A stretch of DNA of 64,000 nt from Malania oleifera (lineage: Eukaryota > Streptophyta > Magnoliopsida > Santalales > Ximeniaceae), in assembly GCF_029873635.1 (NCBI RefSeq), contig NC_080428.1, positions 67,947,601 to 68,011,600 of the forward strand, written 5' to 3'. The notes beneath the pieces are model-generated. The model was not told the DNA's origin and made no database searches. It saw nothing but the letters and a program-made list of their open reading frames with translations. Shown piece by piece: positions 11,949-24,184 of this stretch; positions within the stretch are counted from its first letter, which is position 1; every line of letters begins with the position of its first letter. Made by a program: the position numbers and the translations under genes.

Positions 11949-14114
11949 ACTTTTCCCTTGATTTGATGCTAATTTTACGTTCATATCACTTATCATCGGG
12001 ATATGTTCTTTTTTTTTTTTTTTTTATGTGGCTCGTTTTTTTTCATTGTTATGTAAAAATTTGAGGATGCAGATATAGCCGAGCTATAACAAACTGCTAA
12101 TTTTAATTTTTAGGAATTATAGAACCAGTGAGGGATTTTAAAATTTTTATTATATTTATTCAAAGGAGACTAAATTTATGTGATAACACATTGAACATAA
12201 CATCTTTATTAAAGATTAAGTTTTCGAAAGAAATTTAATTTATATATTTTCACATTTAAGGATAAATAAATTAATTATTTTGAAAAAATCAACTAAGTTT
12301 AAGGCTTGTAACTTTTTTTTTTTGGTGAAAAAAAAATTAAATTATATATTTTTGAATTTTACCATATCAGTTATTTTATTATGAATGGGATGATTGGACA
12401 GAAAGCAATCAAAGTAAAGTAAAAAAATACTTTTTGAAAATAAATTTAAATTTTGTCTAAGAAACTTAAAAATCAAGTGGCTATAGATTGGAATTTAAAC
12501 TTTAAAATAATAGTCAAGTGAAAGCACATGATTTGGTCTAAAAGGGACCAATAATTAACTAAAATTAAAAAAAAAATAGAAAAATCAAAATTTCAATTTG
12601 AAAAAACTAAAGTATATTCTTTAAAGATTCAATATTTTTAAAAATTTATTAGACATTGATTAATATTTTAATATGTATAGCCCAAAACTTAAATGCATGA
12701 ATGACAATTACAACAAATAAAAAATAAATAATTAAAAAAATTAAGTAAATAGACTCTTCAAAAATAAAAGTAACTAAAAAAATACAAAGAGAAATACTGC
12801 GCTTATTTTCAACCTCGTGATGTCATTAGCCCACAATCTTTAACATTTTTAATCTATAAAAGTTGGCCAAAACTCTTATAACTAGAGATGACTAGAGAGC
12901 ATCTGCAGCGTAGTAGTCCAATTTCGGACCCCAAATAAGGCAATTCTATCTATTTGATTTTGGAATCTAATACTTATATTTCTTTCCCTTTTTATACAAT
13001 ATTATGTTGTCTGTTCAAAATTATCATGAACCCAAGTGCTACAAAACAAAATTTTATTTATTTATTGTTTTTTCCTTAAATAATGTTATTTTTTACAAGA
13101 AAAACAGACCCCAAACATTACCTTGTTATTTGGGAAGGTATTGAATTTGAATTTATATTAAATTTGAATTAAATATAATATAAAATTGTATTAAAATTTA
13201 TTCAAATTCTCTTAAATTGGGATGTTCAACAATTTGACAAACCTATCCAACTCAACTAACCCAAAACTAAGCTGAAAAAATTGGTTTCAAATAGTTTATG
13301 GGTTGATTAACGATTTTTTCATTTTGCATAATTTGATCGTACATGTTGATTTTGCAAGTTTAGTGTCTAATATATCCGACCCAATCTAACTCGTCTCTTT
13401 GTGTATATATATGCCTATAATTACTCAAAACTTATTAAGGGATGCATAAGATGAACTATAAGATGGACATGTGCATTTGGAATGTTCTAATTTTTATGCT
13501 TTTAATATTATTTATATTGTAATAATGCTTTTGTGGATATGATGTTTTAGTCATTTTGACTGACAATAGACATATTTTTCATTTTTTTGAGCCTATGTTG
13601 TTAATGATATGGGCATTAGAAACTAAACATAATATTTTTTATTAGTTTTGAAACCTTTTTTATATTGTATCATCAATGCAGAATTGGAAATTAAAAAATA
13701 GTTAGTTTGTACTTATACTATGACATTGATCCTATTGTTTTTTTTTTTTTTTTTAAACACGTATACAAACTTTATATATTTAACTTGAATGGCACTAGAC
13801 TATTACTACTTTAAGTAGTGATTTCAATGTAACATATATTATTATGTTTGACAAAATATTTCACTTGTGTGTGTGTGTGTGTGTTTTTTTTTTAATTTCA
13901 TTTTAAAACACGTAAAACCACCAATCGAAACCAACCCACCCGACTTATAATAGATTTATTGATAAATTAACATTTTTGAATTAGTTGAAATTTTAAGTCC
14001 AACTAGATGAACACACCAGACTCAAATCTAAATATAAAGTCTAAAATCCATGTTTCAAACGCAAGTATGTAATGCTCATGAAGTTACGAATCCGTACTAT
14101 GAAGTGTAACTATG
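11949..14114. other. AT-rich intergenic DNA without genes
   Basis: Very AT-rich sequence with long T runs (about 12010-12025 and 13740-13754), a (GT)n microsatellite at about 13866-13884, and no plausible open reading frame, splice pattern or RNA gene. A stretch near 12890-12935 (agagcatctgcag) resembles the end of some MITEs but lacks a recognisable partner. Confidence 0.5.
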
Positions 14115-14815
14115 TGTAGTCATAGGCCCAACTCTGGTGAGGTATTATCCACTTGAGTCCACTAGTTTCATAAGTTTGTCCTATAAAAGGCGTCTAACTT
14201 AGTTGGAACCTAAATCTTCCTTATAAGCTCAAGAACTTCCCAATTCACATCTAAGTGGGACGATAACAGACTCTCTCGTTCAATCTTTGACGTCTTCGTC
14301 AGTATGATTTCTTTAGTACACATCTAATATAAGATCATAACAAATTCTTTCGCTTGATTTCTGACATCCTTGTCAGCATAATTTCCATAGTACATATCCG
14401 AAATGAGATTACGATAGACTCTTTCATCCAATCTCCGACGTCCTCACTACAGTGGTTTACACCTCTGTGTAGTATTCACTTACGTGATAGTAGGGGTGAA
14501 CATAATTCGTGTAATGCCCTAAAAAATAAAACCCACTATTATAAATATAAATAAAATTATGCTCTAATACCATCAAATATGTGATAGTACCACTGGAATA
14601 GATCCACTCACGTGATAGTACCATTAGAGTGGTTTTGATATCAAATGTAATAGTCTTGTATTCAATTCAGGTAAGATATTGTTTGCTTTCACACACTGAT
14701 TTTATGGGTTTATCGTATAAAAATTATCTCACTTAGTTGGACTCTAACCCCTTCTTATAAGTTCAAGAACTTCCTAATACACATTTAATGTGAAATCATA
14801 ATCCTAGTTTGCAAT
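14115..14815 (-). mobile_element. Degenerate TRIM-like LTR pair
   Basis: Two direct repeats are related to each other, about 14115-14280 and about 14646-14815. They share 'acttagttgga', 'ttataag.tcaagaacttcc' and a TGTA start. Between them is GCTCTAATACCATC (14561-14574), close to the minus-strand form of a tRNA-iMet primer site, plus a second similar site near 14633. The set-up matches the TRIM at 2869-3612, but it is far more decayed. No coding capacity is seen. It is probably old, with its ends only approximately placed. Confidence 0.5.
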
Positions 14816-15129
14816 TATCATAGTTGAGGAAAAGATGAAAAAATTATATTGGGGACCTCCATCCACGTGTTATATATACTAAATATTAAAGATTGTAGGA
14901 CTAATTTGTCATATATTTAATAAGGAAACATGTACGCGACGTGTGCTGGAGAAGTCCGCCGTATAATTTATCGAGAAGACGGTGCCTGGGCCATAGCCCA
15001 TCTTCTTCTCTCCTTTTCAGTTAGGCTCGCATTGTCACGAGCGTGGCCCACCCATGTCCCCTTCTCCCTCCTACCTCCCCCCTTCCCTCTGCCGCCAAGG
15101 AACCGGGGATTGGGTTCGAGCGCGACAAG

Positions 15130-18100
15130 ATGACGCAGAGGCTCACCCTCGCACGCAGCACAGCTATGCCACCAAATCCAATCGAATCCAAAACCTCGTG
15201 AGTTCAGCCATTCCTCCTATCATCATTACATTCTTTGAATGAAAACCCTAGTTTTATTTGAGTAGTTTTGTCTGCTCCATGATCTTTACATCCACTTAGA
15301 ATTATATGGATAGGTTGAAGCATTGGTCGTGTTGGTTTATGATTCATTTTATGAGTTTTAAGTATATATATGCGTCATTTGATTTGAGGGTATGTTAATT
15401 TGTGTGTGTTGTTTGGTTATGGAGTTTAGGTGGAAGACTAGTGTCTCAGAGAACAATGAAGAGGCAAGTGGGCCTAAGTGTCCTGTGACTGGAAAGAGAA
15501 TACGAGGGGTAAGCCTTCTTTCTTTTTTGCTTATTTTATTCCTTTGTGAAAAAAATAAAATTTGAGAGATTTTCAATATATCTGTCATTTGAGCACATTA
15601 ATCTGAATTGATGCTATGCTAGTTGTCGTTTTGGTGGGTGTCACTGTTCCTTCCCACCTGATAATTCCCCATGCAATGCTTGAAAATTGGGGGCTTGGGG
15701 AGTCATTATAATTAGGTTTCTGAAGCTATTGAGTATCGATGCTGATTCTCTGCTTCTTATGCTTTAGAAAAAACATCAATGGTCCCATTTGATTCATGGA
15801 ATTGAGGGAATGGAATGAAAAGAAGACATTGAAATAAAGAACTTGCCGAAAGTGACAAATTCTTCTATTCCATCCTTACTATTCCAAATGTATTGTAAAA
15901 GCTTAATTGGTGTAAGCAAGATTCAAAAATGTTTTATATTTTTGGAAAGAGCAAGAACAAGAATGAGGGTGAAGGCCTTCCTGTTGTCCTTTTTGATTAA
16001 TCAGTGTGGGAGGTTTTTTCCATTGAACAGTTTTGCACATTGGATTGTTTAAAACTTACTCACCTTAATGACTACGTAAGGAGAATATAATTAATTTGAA
16101 AATATAATTGTTTTCTTCAGGAGTATGGGTATGTTATGATAGCAAACATAAGCATTAATAAAGCAGCATTAGTGAATTAAAGTTTGCCGAGTTAAAAAGA
16201 TTTTCATGAGAAACCAATTCTGGAATTTGAAAGTAGGGAGTTCAAACATTAAGTATGAAGATGGTTATATAATACATTGGTGCATTTAATGATAATAATA
16301 ATAATAATGATAGTGATGATTTTAATGATGGCCTTGGTTAAATCATTGATGATAGTCTTAGTGCTACTAATGAGGCAAATGGTGCCCTGGGTGCTGACAT
16401 TTAAATAGAATCTTGCTTGATAGGTTTTTTTAAAAAAGAAAAAATGGGTGTTCATGTTGTATGGTTCTTTGTTGACTGATTTACATTAAAAGATAGGTTC
16501 TTGTTTTTTAAAAGTAATTATTTCATTTTTATTATAAGCTGGTTTGATTATGTTAGGAATGCAACATTTTGAACACTACATCTTCTTCTTTTTTTTTTCT
16601 TAAAATGATAATATGAGGCCCTTACCTTAGATACTTGTAATTTTTTGAATTTTCAACACTTACTAGACAATTTTGTACATTATGTCATAGAAGTTTATGA
16701 AAAAACAACATAAAAATGCATTTTCTCATTTATTTATGCATTTAGTAGAATCTTACAATCCTCGATCTGATTCTACAATCTGATCCTGCAACTTATCCTA
16801 GTGTCCCCGTATAGGATCCCAATTTTAACAACCTTTTTAGGGAGCATTAAATGTCTAAAGATTTGGTTATTGACAATGCTAGGATATCACTTCCCTAACC
16901 ATATTTTCTCTTTGCATCCTTATTTTGCTTGAGGGCGATCCTTGATTCAATTGTAAGGGTGCTATTGCTTATGTCTAGATTCCAAAGGATTGCAAGTTCA
17001 AGTTGCACAAATAGCCTTCCCAAATATGGAGGTAAGGTTGCTTGGATCATACCCTCCACCGACTCTTAGTCGAAGAAGTAAAAATACCACCACATGAGAC
17101 ATGACACAAAACCAATACAATGGCACCGCAAGTTTCAGAAAACAAGGATACAACATTGTGGGAGATGCGGCGATTAATTAATTTTGAAAGAACACATAAG
17201 TAGGCATATTTAGCGTTGTTTTTTTTTTTTCCTTCTTTTAGATGCAAACTATTACGGTAAAGTAAATTTACAATAAATTATGGGTTTTTCAATTTTCACA
17301 GCATGCATTCTATAATTAAATTTGATCAACATTTAATGCTTGCATTCATATGTCATAATTTGACAAAAGTATAATCAGTACTGAAAAATCAACTGCTAAA
17401 AAGAAACAACCACCAAGTTGCATGAAGAAGCACAAAAAACAGTGGTCCTAGAACTAGTAGTAATCTAGATTATGATAAAATTCATCTCCGGAAGTTCTAA
17501 AGCTGTATCCAAAAACATGTCAGGCTGTGTCATGAAATTAAAAATAATTAATTTAATTTTCAACTGGTGCCAGACAAATGTCAGGCCAGGGATCTTGGAG
17601 AGGTCGGTGCTTCCTAGAAGTCTTGGTGTGAGAGCTTTTCCCGCTGGTTTTTAAGTTATGTTCTTACTTGCTTCTACATTCTGATAATATTCTCTATTTG
17701 CAAGCTGACATTGAGAGTAGTTTGACGGATCATGGAATGTAGTTTATCATAGTAAAGAAATTATTCAATCTTTAAATTTCTATGGGTATTTGTGTTAAAA
17801 TTAAGAGTCAAGTGTGGAGGATCTGTGCTATAATATAGGGGGATTCCAAGCAAGTTTCAGTGAAGACTGGGGATGAAACTGTCTTGGATGATGTTTGTAG
17901 TTTACTGGGGAAAGGTGTTTCTTTTGCCAACTCATGAAGAAAAGAAAAGCTACACGGAATGAATGGCACAGGATTGTTACTACATAGCTCTATAAGTGGA
18001 TCTTACTGCAGGTTTATTGTAATGCTTAGTTGCGGTTGGTTAGGAATTAATAGATTATTGGCTTGGTGATAAACCAAACTTTTGGACCAACTAAATTAAG

Positions 18101-18734
18101 GACCAAGTCAATGAGTGGTTAAGGCAAAATTTTAACTAAATTCATAATGCTAGACTTGCTAAGTTTGGCCAAATTCAAATGTCTTAAGGCTAAAAATAGA
18201 AGCCCAATGTTTTTCAGCCCATAAGCAAAATACCCCTTTTATATATAAACTTAAGAAAACTTAAATAAAGTAAAAGCATAATAGGCCTCTGAAGTGCCTA
18301 TTCCAATAATCTTTAATGTGTTTGCAGATTCTGGTTTCCATTTGTTTGGAGTACTATTTCAGACTCAGTATGAGACTTTTCAGACATTAGCTATTTGATT
18401 TTGAGAATTTGTTTGTAAATAATATTGGATGCATTTGCAGATTCCTCACTTAAGACCTGGTGAATGCAACAGGTCTAGGTTACTGCTAGGAACTGAAGGA
18501 CTGTGAACTGTGCTTAAGGTGGAGATGTGGAGTATTGTTGAGAGGAGCCGTCAGGGAGAGGTATGCATTTTTGTGAGACCTTGGCATCAGCATGCTAATG
18601 TTATCATCAAACAGAGTTGTATGTTGGTATTGTAGGATCATCATAGCCTTTTCGATATAAATGCATAGGATTGCGAAGAAGGTTTTGAAGATCCCCAAAG
18701 CAAAGCAAAGCAAAAGCAAGCCTCGAAAAGCTGA
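15130..18734 (+). pseudogene. RPL34: Ribosomal protein L34 pseudogene with introns (copy 1)
   Basis: This is a decayed copy of the cytosolic large-subunit protein eL34, which normally has about 120 aa. Exon 1 (15130-15197) gives MTQRLT and, in another frame, HSYATKSNRIQNL, the start of L34. Exon 2 (15430-15508) gives RLVSQ, then in another frame ASGPKCPVTGKRIRG. Exon 3 (18441-18560) gives IPHLRPGECNRSRLL, followed by RTVNCA and GG with in-frame stops. Exon 4 (18636-18734) gives RIIIAFS then AKKVLKIPKAK. Splice-site dinucleotides survive at most junctions, so this is a duplicated rather than processed copy. One-base frameshifts in exons 1 and 2 and several stops in exons 3 and 4 rule out a normal product. 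Intron 2 is about 2.9 kb. The left edge of the tandem duplication (about 16960) lies within it. Confidence 0.85.
15510..16959. other. Left part of L34 pseudogene intron 2
   Basis: Non-coding DNA within the long intron of the L34 pseudogene. It has an (AAT)n-like run at about 16288-16312 and T-rich tracts near 16580-16600. No other gene is seen. It is not shared with the second duplication unit. Confidence 0.45.
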
Positions 18735-20615
18735 GGTGAGAAAATTAAGCTCATTGATTTCAATATACATTATGATCAAATTTTGGCAGCGACTGACTAT
18801 ATTAATCATAGAAGATGTTATGTGATGCGAGGTTTGATTATTGATTGTGTTTCTATTTGGTTGGTTCATAGTTCAAACTATGATTTAATTACTTGTTGAT
18901 TAAGTACTCCATTGTACTTATGCTATATTTATTTTTTTTCCTTTTCTTTTTTTTCCTTGCCAGATATTGTTTTGTTTATATATGCAAACTTCCATTTGAA
19001 TCCTTTTTTTATGTAACATTTGATTAGTGGGCTCATCACGTGGTTTTTGCCATTTTCGTGTTGATATTTTGGAATTGTTGACCATGCAAACCTTTCTTTT
19101 CATTCAAGTAAGCTATTGGCATGCTTTACTTGAGCATTCTGTTGTAGATGTGAGGTGATGTGTAGATATTTTAAAAATTCAAAATCAAAATTAATTTATC
19201 AATTTTTATTTTTTTTCCCATTAAATATTCGGAAATTGTATTCAGAACCTGAATTAAATATTGAAACTGAGCTCCATATATTTTATTAATAACTTCTTTT
19301 ATTTGGGCATTTAATTTTTGCCAATACATTATCAAAACAACACCAAGCACAAACTCTAGAATTATTATTTTTCATTTATGGTAAACTTTTTCTAACCCGA
19401 ATACATTTCCCCGAGCTTGGCAACCATTTTTTCATGGGGAGCGAGAGTGTCCTTAATCAGAGGGTACTCTTTTAGGGCAGTGAGCCATGAGAGAAATGTA
19501 TGGTGCTTTAGTGGGTCAAAAAGCATCACAACACCCTCGTGGAAAGCCTTGTAGTTGCAGCTACCCACCGCCACCACAATGTCCAGATATCCCGGCAGCG
19601 CCTCTTCCCTCAAGAACAGCGATCCTGCCGGAAAATCCCTCTTGATCCCTTCCTCAACACTTTCACCAGCTCTCAGTAGTCTTCAATGGCCTTCTGTTGC
19701 TTTTTGCCTCTGCTCTTCATGATCGGATACACAGCAGGCATTATCTGATATAAAAAATTATTATATTAGAAAAGAAATCACATACATAGGTCATTTGTCA
19801 AATACAGATGAGTTCTGGGGAAGAAGGGTGTCTAGGGATCACCTTCTCGTTGGAGAACTTGGCCCAGAAGTGGACTTTGGCTTGCTCGTTAGGATCCTCC
19901 AGCAAGAGCTTGGGGGAGTGGTTCCAGTGCTCATTGATGTATTCAAGGATGACGAGAGACTTGCAGATGGGTCTGCCATTGTGCACCAGCACAGGTTACT
20001 TTCTTGTGAACAGGGTTGTATTGAAGCAGCAACTGGCTCTTGTTCCTCAGGTCTTCTTCTATGTACGCGAAGGGTATGCCCTTCAGCTTAAGGGCTAGCA
20101 TGATCCTCAGGCAAGGGAGTTCGCCCAAGCTCCAAACAGCACTACCTCACTCTGCTTCTTCTCCATTCTCTGTCTCTCTCGCTGTGGGAAGGTGTGCCAT
20201 TGGAATTGGCAGAACCCTTAATTTATAGGGTACTCATCTCATCAACTTGCTCTTAGGGATTAAAAAAAAAAAATTAAGGTGGATGAGAGTAATATGTGGC
20301 AGAGGTGGGGGTGTCCTCAATGAAAATTATGTTTTTTGCCCTTTTTTAGTATTTTTCTACACAAAATTGGGATTGTAATTGGCTGACTGCAGTGGGTTGC
20401 TTGGGCATCACTCCTCCGTGGAGTCATTCAAACATACAAACATGTTTCGAGTCCATCCCCAATTAAAATTACTAATCATAAAATATTATATTAATATTTT
20501 AAAATTAAAATTACTAATAGTAACATATGATTACAAATTTGGAGATATCAAAGGTCAATTATGTGTAAAATTTAAATTTTGTTCACTGATTTGATATGCT
20601 TTAAAATTTTTTTTC
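16960..20615. repeat. Tandem duplication unit 1 (L34 3' exons + GST)
   Basis: This unit matches about 20650-29555 in the same orientation. Landmarks seen in both are 'ggaggtaaggttgcttg' / 'ggaggtaaggctacttg' (17029 / 20715), 'gtactgaaaaatcaac' (17379 / 20847), 'aactagtagtaatctaga' (17453 / 21176), 'ggatcatggaatgtag' (17728 / 26002), L34 exon 3 (18441 / 27140), the GST gene (19392 / 28172) and 'gggttgcttgggcatcactcc' shortened at both ends (20394 / 29325). It carries the L34 pseudogene end (+) and a GST pseudogene (-). Confidence 0.85.
19392..20166 (-). pseudogene. Tau-class glutathione S-transferase pseudogene
   Basis: This is the paralogue of the intact GST at 28172-28958, with the same two-exon layout (exon 1 19843-20166, exon 2 19392-19744, in minus order). 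The start [15 protein letters not shown] is kept. A one-base loss after the active-site region and a one-base gain near HKKV disrupt exon 1, and exon 2 has an in-frame stop after IEDY plus a one-base loss soon after. The C-terminal part, [14 protein letters not shown] to LGEMYSG, is still readable. The TATA-like promoter block (CTATAAATTA on the minus strand, near 20216-20226) survives. It could be transcribed but would not make an active enzyme. Confidence 0.88.
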
Positions 20616-20649
20616 CCCACTTATTTCCTTGTTCTATTGTTCATTGTAT
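20167..20649. other. Upstream region of the GST pseudogene
   Basis: Holds the old promoter of the minus-strand GST pseudogene (TATA-like block about 50-60 bp above its ATG) and AT-rich sequence up to the boundary of duplication unit 2. No other gene is seen. Confidence 0.5.
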
Positions 20650-20925
20650 GGGTGCCATGCAGTATATCCAAACTCCAAATTGGTAAAAGTTTGAGTCGTA
20701 CCTCCCGAACTGTGGAGGTAAGGCTACTTGTATCATACCCTCCCCAAACTCTTAGTGTGAGAAGTAGAGATACCGCCGCATGACATGGACATGACACGAT
20801 ACAAATGCAACGACACAACAAGTGTCAAAAAACAAGTACAACATAGTACTGAAAAATCAACTATTAACAAAAGACAAAAGCCAACTTGCAAGAGGCATAA
20901 AAAACATTGGTTCAAGAAATAGTAG

Positions 20926-21175
20926 TTGAAGTGATCCAAAGGTACACTTATAGAGTAGTTTTTGATAAATTTAATATGTTCTATGATATTTGAATGATTT
21001 CATTTGCTTTGAAAGTATGAGATATCATGTTTGTAGATAGGTAGATCTTATGGTCCTACCTCTTGTTTGATTTGTAATGCTACTTTTGATTTATCCTTGG
21101 TATGCCCGGTGTAGTTGTACATATTCGATTTTGATCAATACATTTACCTTTACTGATAAAAAAAAAAAAAAAAAT
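20926..21175 (+). mobile_element. Short poly-A retroposon (LINE tail or SINE)
   Basis: About 250 bp ends in a run of about 17 A and is flanked by near-identical 9-bp repeats (aaatagtag at 20917-20925, aactagtag at 21176-21184). The matching place in unit 1 (near 17453-17461) has a single copy of this site and no insert. The last 100 bases (ctcttgtttgatttgtaatg ... gatcaatacatttacc) look like the 3' end of a plant L1-type LINE, so this is probably a severely 5'-truncated copy. Confidence 0.7.
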
Positions 21176-21400
21176 AACTAGTAGTAATCTAGATCACAAG
21201 AAAAGTTGCCTCAGGAAGTTCTAAGGCTGTGTCCAAAAACATGCCAGGCTGTGTCACAAAAATAAAATAAAAGAATTTTTGACAGGTACTTGGCAAATTT
21301 CTGACACATGTTGGAGATTGACACTTGGGATCTTGGAGGCTTTTGTCAGTGCTACCTAGGAGTTTTGATTTTGGAGCTTTTTCCATTGGGTGTTAAAGTT

Positions 21401-21620
21401 TTTTTTTTTTTTTCCTTTTTTGATTTTTTTTATAATAAAATATTAAATAATAGTTCGGTGGGAACTTTTCTTCCCACTCTGATGCGTCCCAACACTCACT
21501 GGATGGTCCAGTGAGTTTTTAAGGAAAACTCGCTAGACCATCCAATGAGTTTTAAATAATCAGGTTGTCGCTGATTGACACGTGGCGGTCAAATCTCGCT
21601 GGATGGTCCAGCGAGATTTA
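21401..21620 (+). repeat. Left terminal inverted repeat of the MULE
   Basis: Inverted match of 25735-25915. It begins with a T-rich run and contains three palindromic blocks of the type CTGGATGGTCCAG flanked by TCG/ACT arms (near 21497-21517, 21527-21552 and 21595-21620), which could fold into hairpins. Confidence 0.88.
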
Positions 21621-21658
21621 ATCTATAATTTTTTTTAAATTGCTACTTCATGTAGTGA

Positions 21659-24169
21659 TTATACAAGGCATACCAGAGATTGAGAAAATATTTATAGGAG
21701 GATATCTGAATGGACACGTTGGAAGAGATAATAAAAATTATGAGAGGATACATAGAGGATATGGATATGGAGACAAAAATGAGTCTGGGGAGATGATCTT
21801 AGACTTTGCTATGTCATATGATTTTAGTTTAATGAATATTTGCTTTAAGAAGAGAATAACACTTAATAACCTTTAAAAGTGGAAATTGAAGTCGAATAGA
21901 TTTTTTTTTTTTTTAACTAGGAGGGTAGATCATTTATCATGCAAGCATTGTAAAGTTATAGTAGGTGAAAGCCTAACCACACAACATAGAATCTTAGTGT
22001 TAGATATATGTATAAAAAAATGGAAGAAAAAAAAGAAAATAAACCAGTGTAGGAGAACTAGATGGTGGAACATAAAAGGAGAAAATATAATTAAATTTAA
22101 AGATAAAATGATCAAAGATGGGGATTGGACCTTAGAGGATGGGATAGATACAAATACTCTTTGGAATAGATTAGCTAGCTTTATTAAAAAGATAGTAAAA
22201 GTGATTTTAGGTGAATTAATGAGAAGATTCTCGAATAGCAAAGAGAGTTGGTGGTGGGATAAAGATGTACAAAAAATTATAAAGACAAAAATAATTTGGT
22301 ATAAAACGTTGCAAAAATGTAGAAACAGAGATAACTTTGAAAAATATAAGGAGGCAAGAAAAGATGCAAAAAGGGCCGTTAGTGAAGCTAAATATAGATC
22401 ATTTAATAGTTTGTAGGACAGATTAGGTGCAAAAGAAGGGGAAAGAGATATATTTAAACTTGCTAAAGTTAGAGAAAGGAAGAGTAAGGACTTAGGAAAT
22501 GTAAAATGTATAAAAGGTGAGGATGATATTGTCTTGGTTAAGGACGAAGATATTAAAGAAAGATGGCGAAGTTATTTTAGTAAGTTGTTTAACAAAAATC
22601 AAATAGAAGGCTTAAACTTAAAATTGTCAAATGAGGAAAAGACTAAAAATATAAGATTTATTCGTAAAATTAGAGTTAACGAAATTAAGTTTGCACTAAA
22701 AAAGATGAAAAATGGGAAAGCTATGGGACCAGATAACATCCCAATTGAAGTTTGGAAATGTTTGGGTGATAACGGAATTATATGGTTAACTAATTTATTT
22801 AATACAATTGTAACAACTAAGAAAATGCCAGATGAATGGAGGAAAAACACTTAATACCTATATATAAAAATAAAGGAGATATTCAAAATTGTAATAACTA
22901 TCGTGGAATTAAACTTATGAGTCATACGATGAAATTATGGGAAAGGATAGTTGAACAAAGATTAAGGTTAGAAACGAAGATCTCAGAAAATCAATTTGGT
23001 TTTATGCCTGGGAGATCTACCATAGAAGCTATTTATCTTTTAAGAAGATTAATAGAAACGTTTAGGGAAAAGAAGAGGGACTTGCATATGATATTTATTG
23101 ACCTTGAGAAAGCATATGATAGGATACCTAGGGAAGTTTTATGGTGGGTTTTAGAAAAAAAGGGTGTATGTTGTAGGTATACCGATGTCATTAAGGATAT
23201 GTACGATGAAGTAATGACTAGTGTAAGGACTATAGATGGAGAAACTAGAGAATTTCCAATTACCATAGGTGTACATCAAAGATCTGCTTTGAGTCCTTAT
23301 TTTTTTACTTTAGTGATGGACCAATTGACTAAGAGTATTCAAAAGGAGGTTCCATGGTGTATGTTATTTATAGGTGATATTGTATTAATTAATGAAACGA
23401 GGGACGGAGTAGAGGCTGAGTTAGAATTATGGAGAGAAGTATTGCAATCTAGAGACTTTAGGATAAGTAGAAATAAAACAGAATATATGAAATGTAATTT
23501 TAGTAATGATAGGAGGAATATTGGAGACAAAGTTAAGTTTGATGATGAAGAAATAAATAGCACTTGTAGATTTCAATACCTTGGATCTATTATGCAGCTG
23601 AAGGAGAAATTGAAGATGATGTAATGTACAGAGTTAAAGCAGGTTGGGTAAAATGAAGAAGTGCTTCAAGTGTGCTATGTGATTGTAGAATACCCTTAAA
23701 ATTGAAAGGGAAGTTTTATAGGACAACTATAAGACTAGCTATGCTATATGGATCGGAATCTTGGGCGACGAAGAAATATAATATCCAAAAAGTAAAAGTT
23801 GCCGAGATGAGAATGCTTAGATGGATAAGTGGTATAACATTGAAAGATAAATTAAAGAATGAACATATTCATGGTAAGTTAGGTGTAGCTCCTATAGAAG
23901 ATAAGATAAGGGAGGGAGGACTCAGATGGTATGGACACTTGCAACGTAGGCCTTAAAGTACCCCTGTGAGGAAGAGTGATTTAGTTACTGTGGGGGGCAG
24001 TAGAAGGGGTAGGGGTAGACTTAAAATAACTTGGGAGGAGATAATGAGTGAGGATTTAATATCCTTGAATCTATCAAAAGATATGGTCCATGATCGCATA
24101 AATTGGTGGAAACTGATTCGTATAGCTGACCCCACTTAGTGGGTCTAAGGCTTGGTTTTGTTTGTTTGT
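21659..24169 (+). mobile_element. RTE-type LINE, 5'-truncated (copy A)
   Basis: A non-LTR retrotransposon of the RTE clade, 2511 bp, inserted in the MULE and flanked by a perfect 15-bp target duplication TACTTCATGTAGTGA (21644-21658 and 24170-24184). It starts inside the endonuclease domain (IGGYLNGHVGRD, RGYGYGDKNESG, about 21690-21876), then a linker (TRWWNIKGE, SWWWDKDVQ), then reverse transcriptase (KMKNGKAMGPDNIP near 22706-22744, ENQFGFMPGRST, FIDLEKAYDRIPREVLW, SALSPYFF) and a C-terminal region ending IADPT near 24139. The 3' end is a (TTTG)n-like run, typical of plant RTE. The catalytic FADD position reads FIGD here, and stops and frameshifts split the frame into at least five pieces, so it is inactive. 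Confidence 0.93.
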
Positions 24170-24184
24170 TACTTCATGTAGTGA

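Noticed and set aside
12890-13240. Possible MITE with 'agagcatctgcag' end
   Set aside because: No inverted partner or target duplication could be found.
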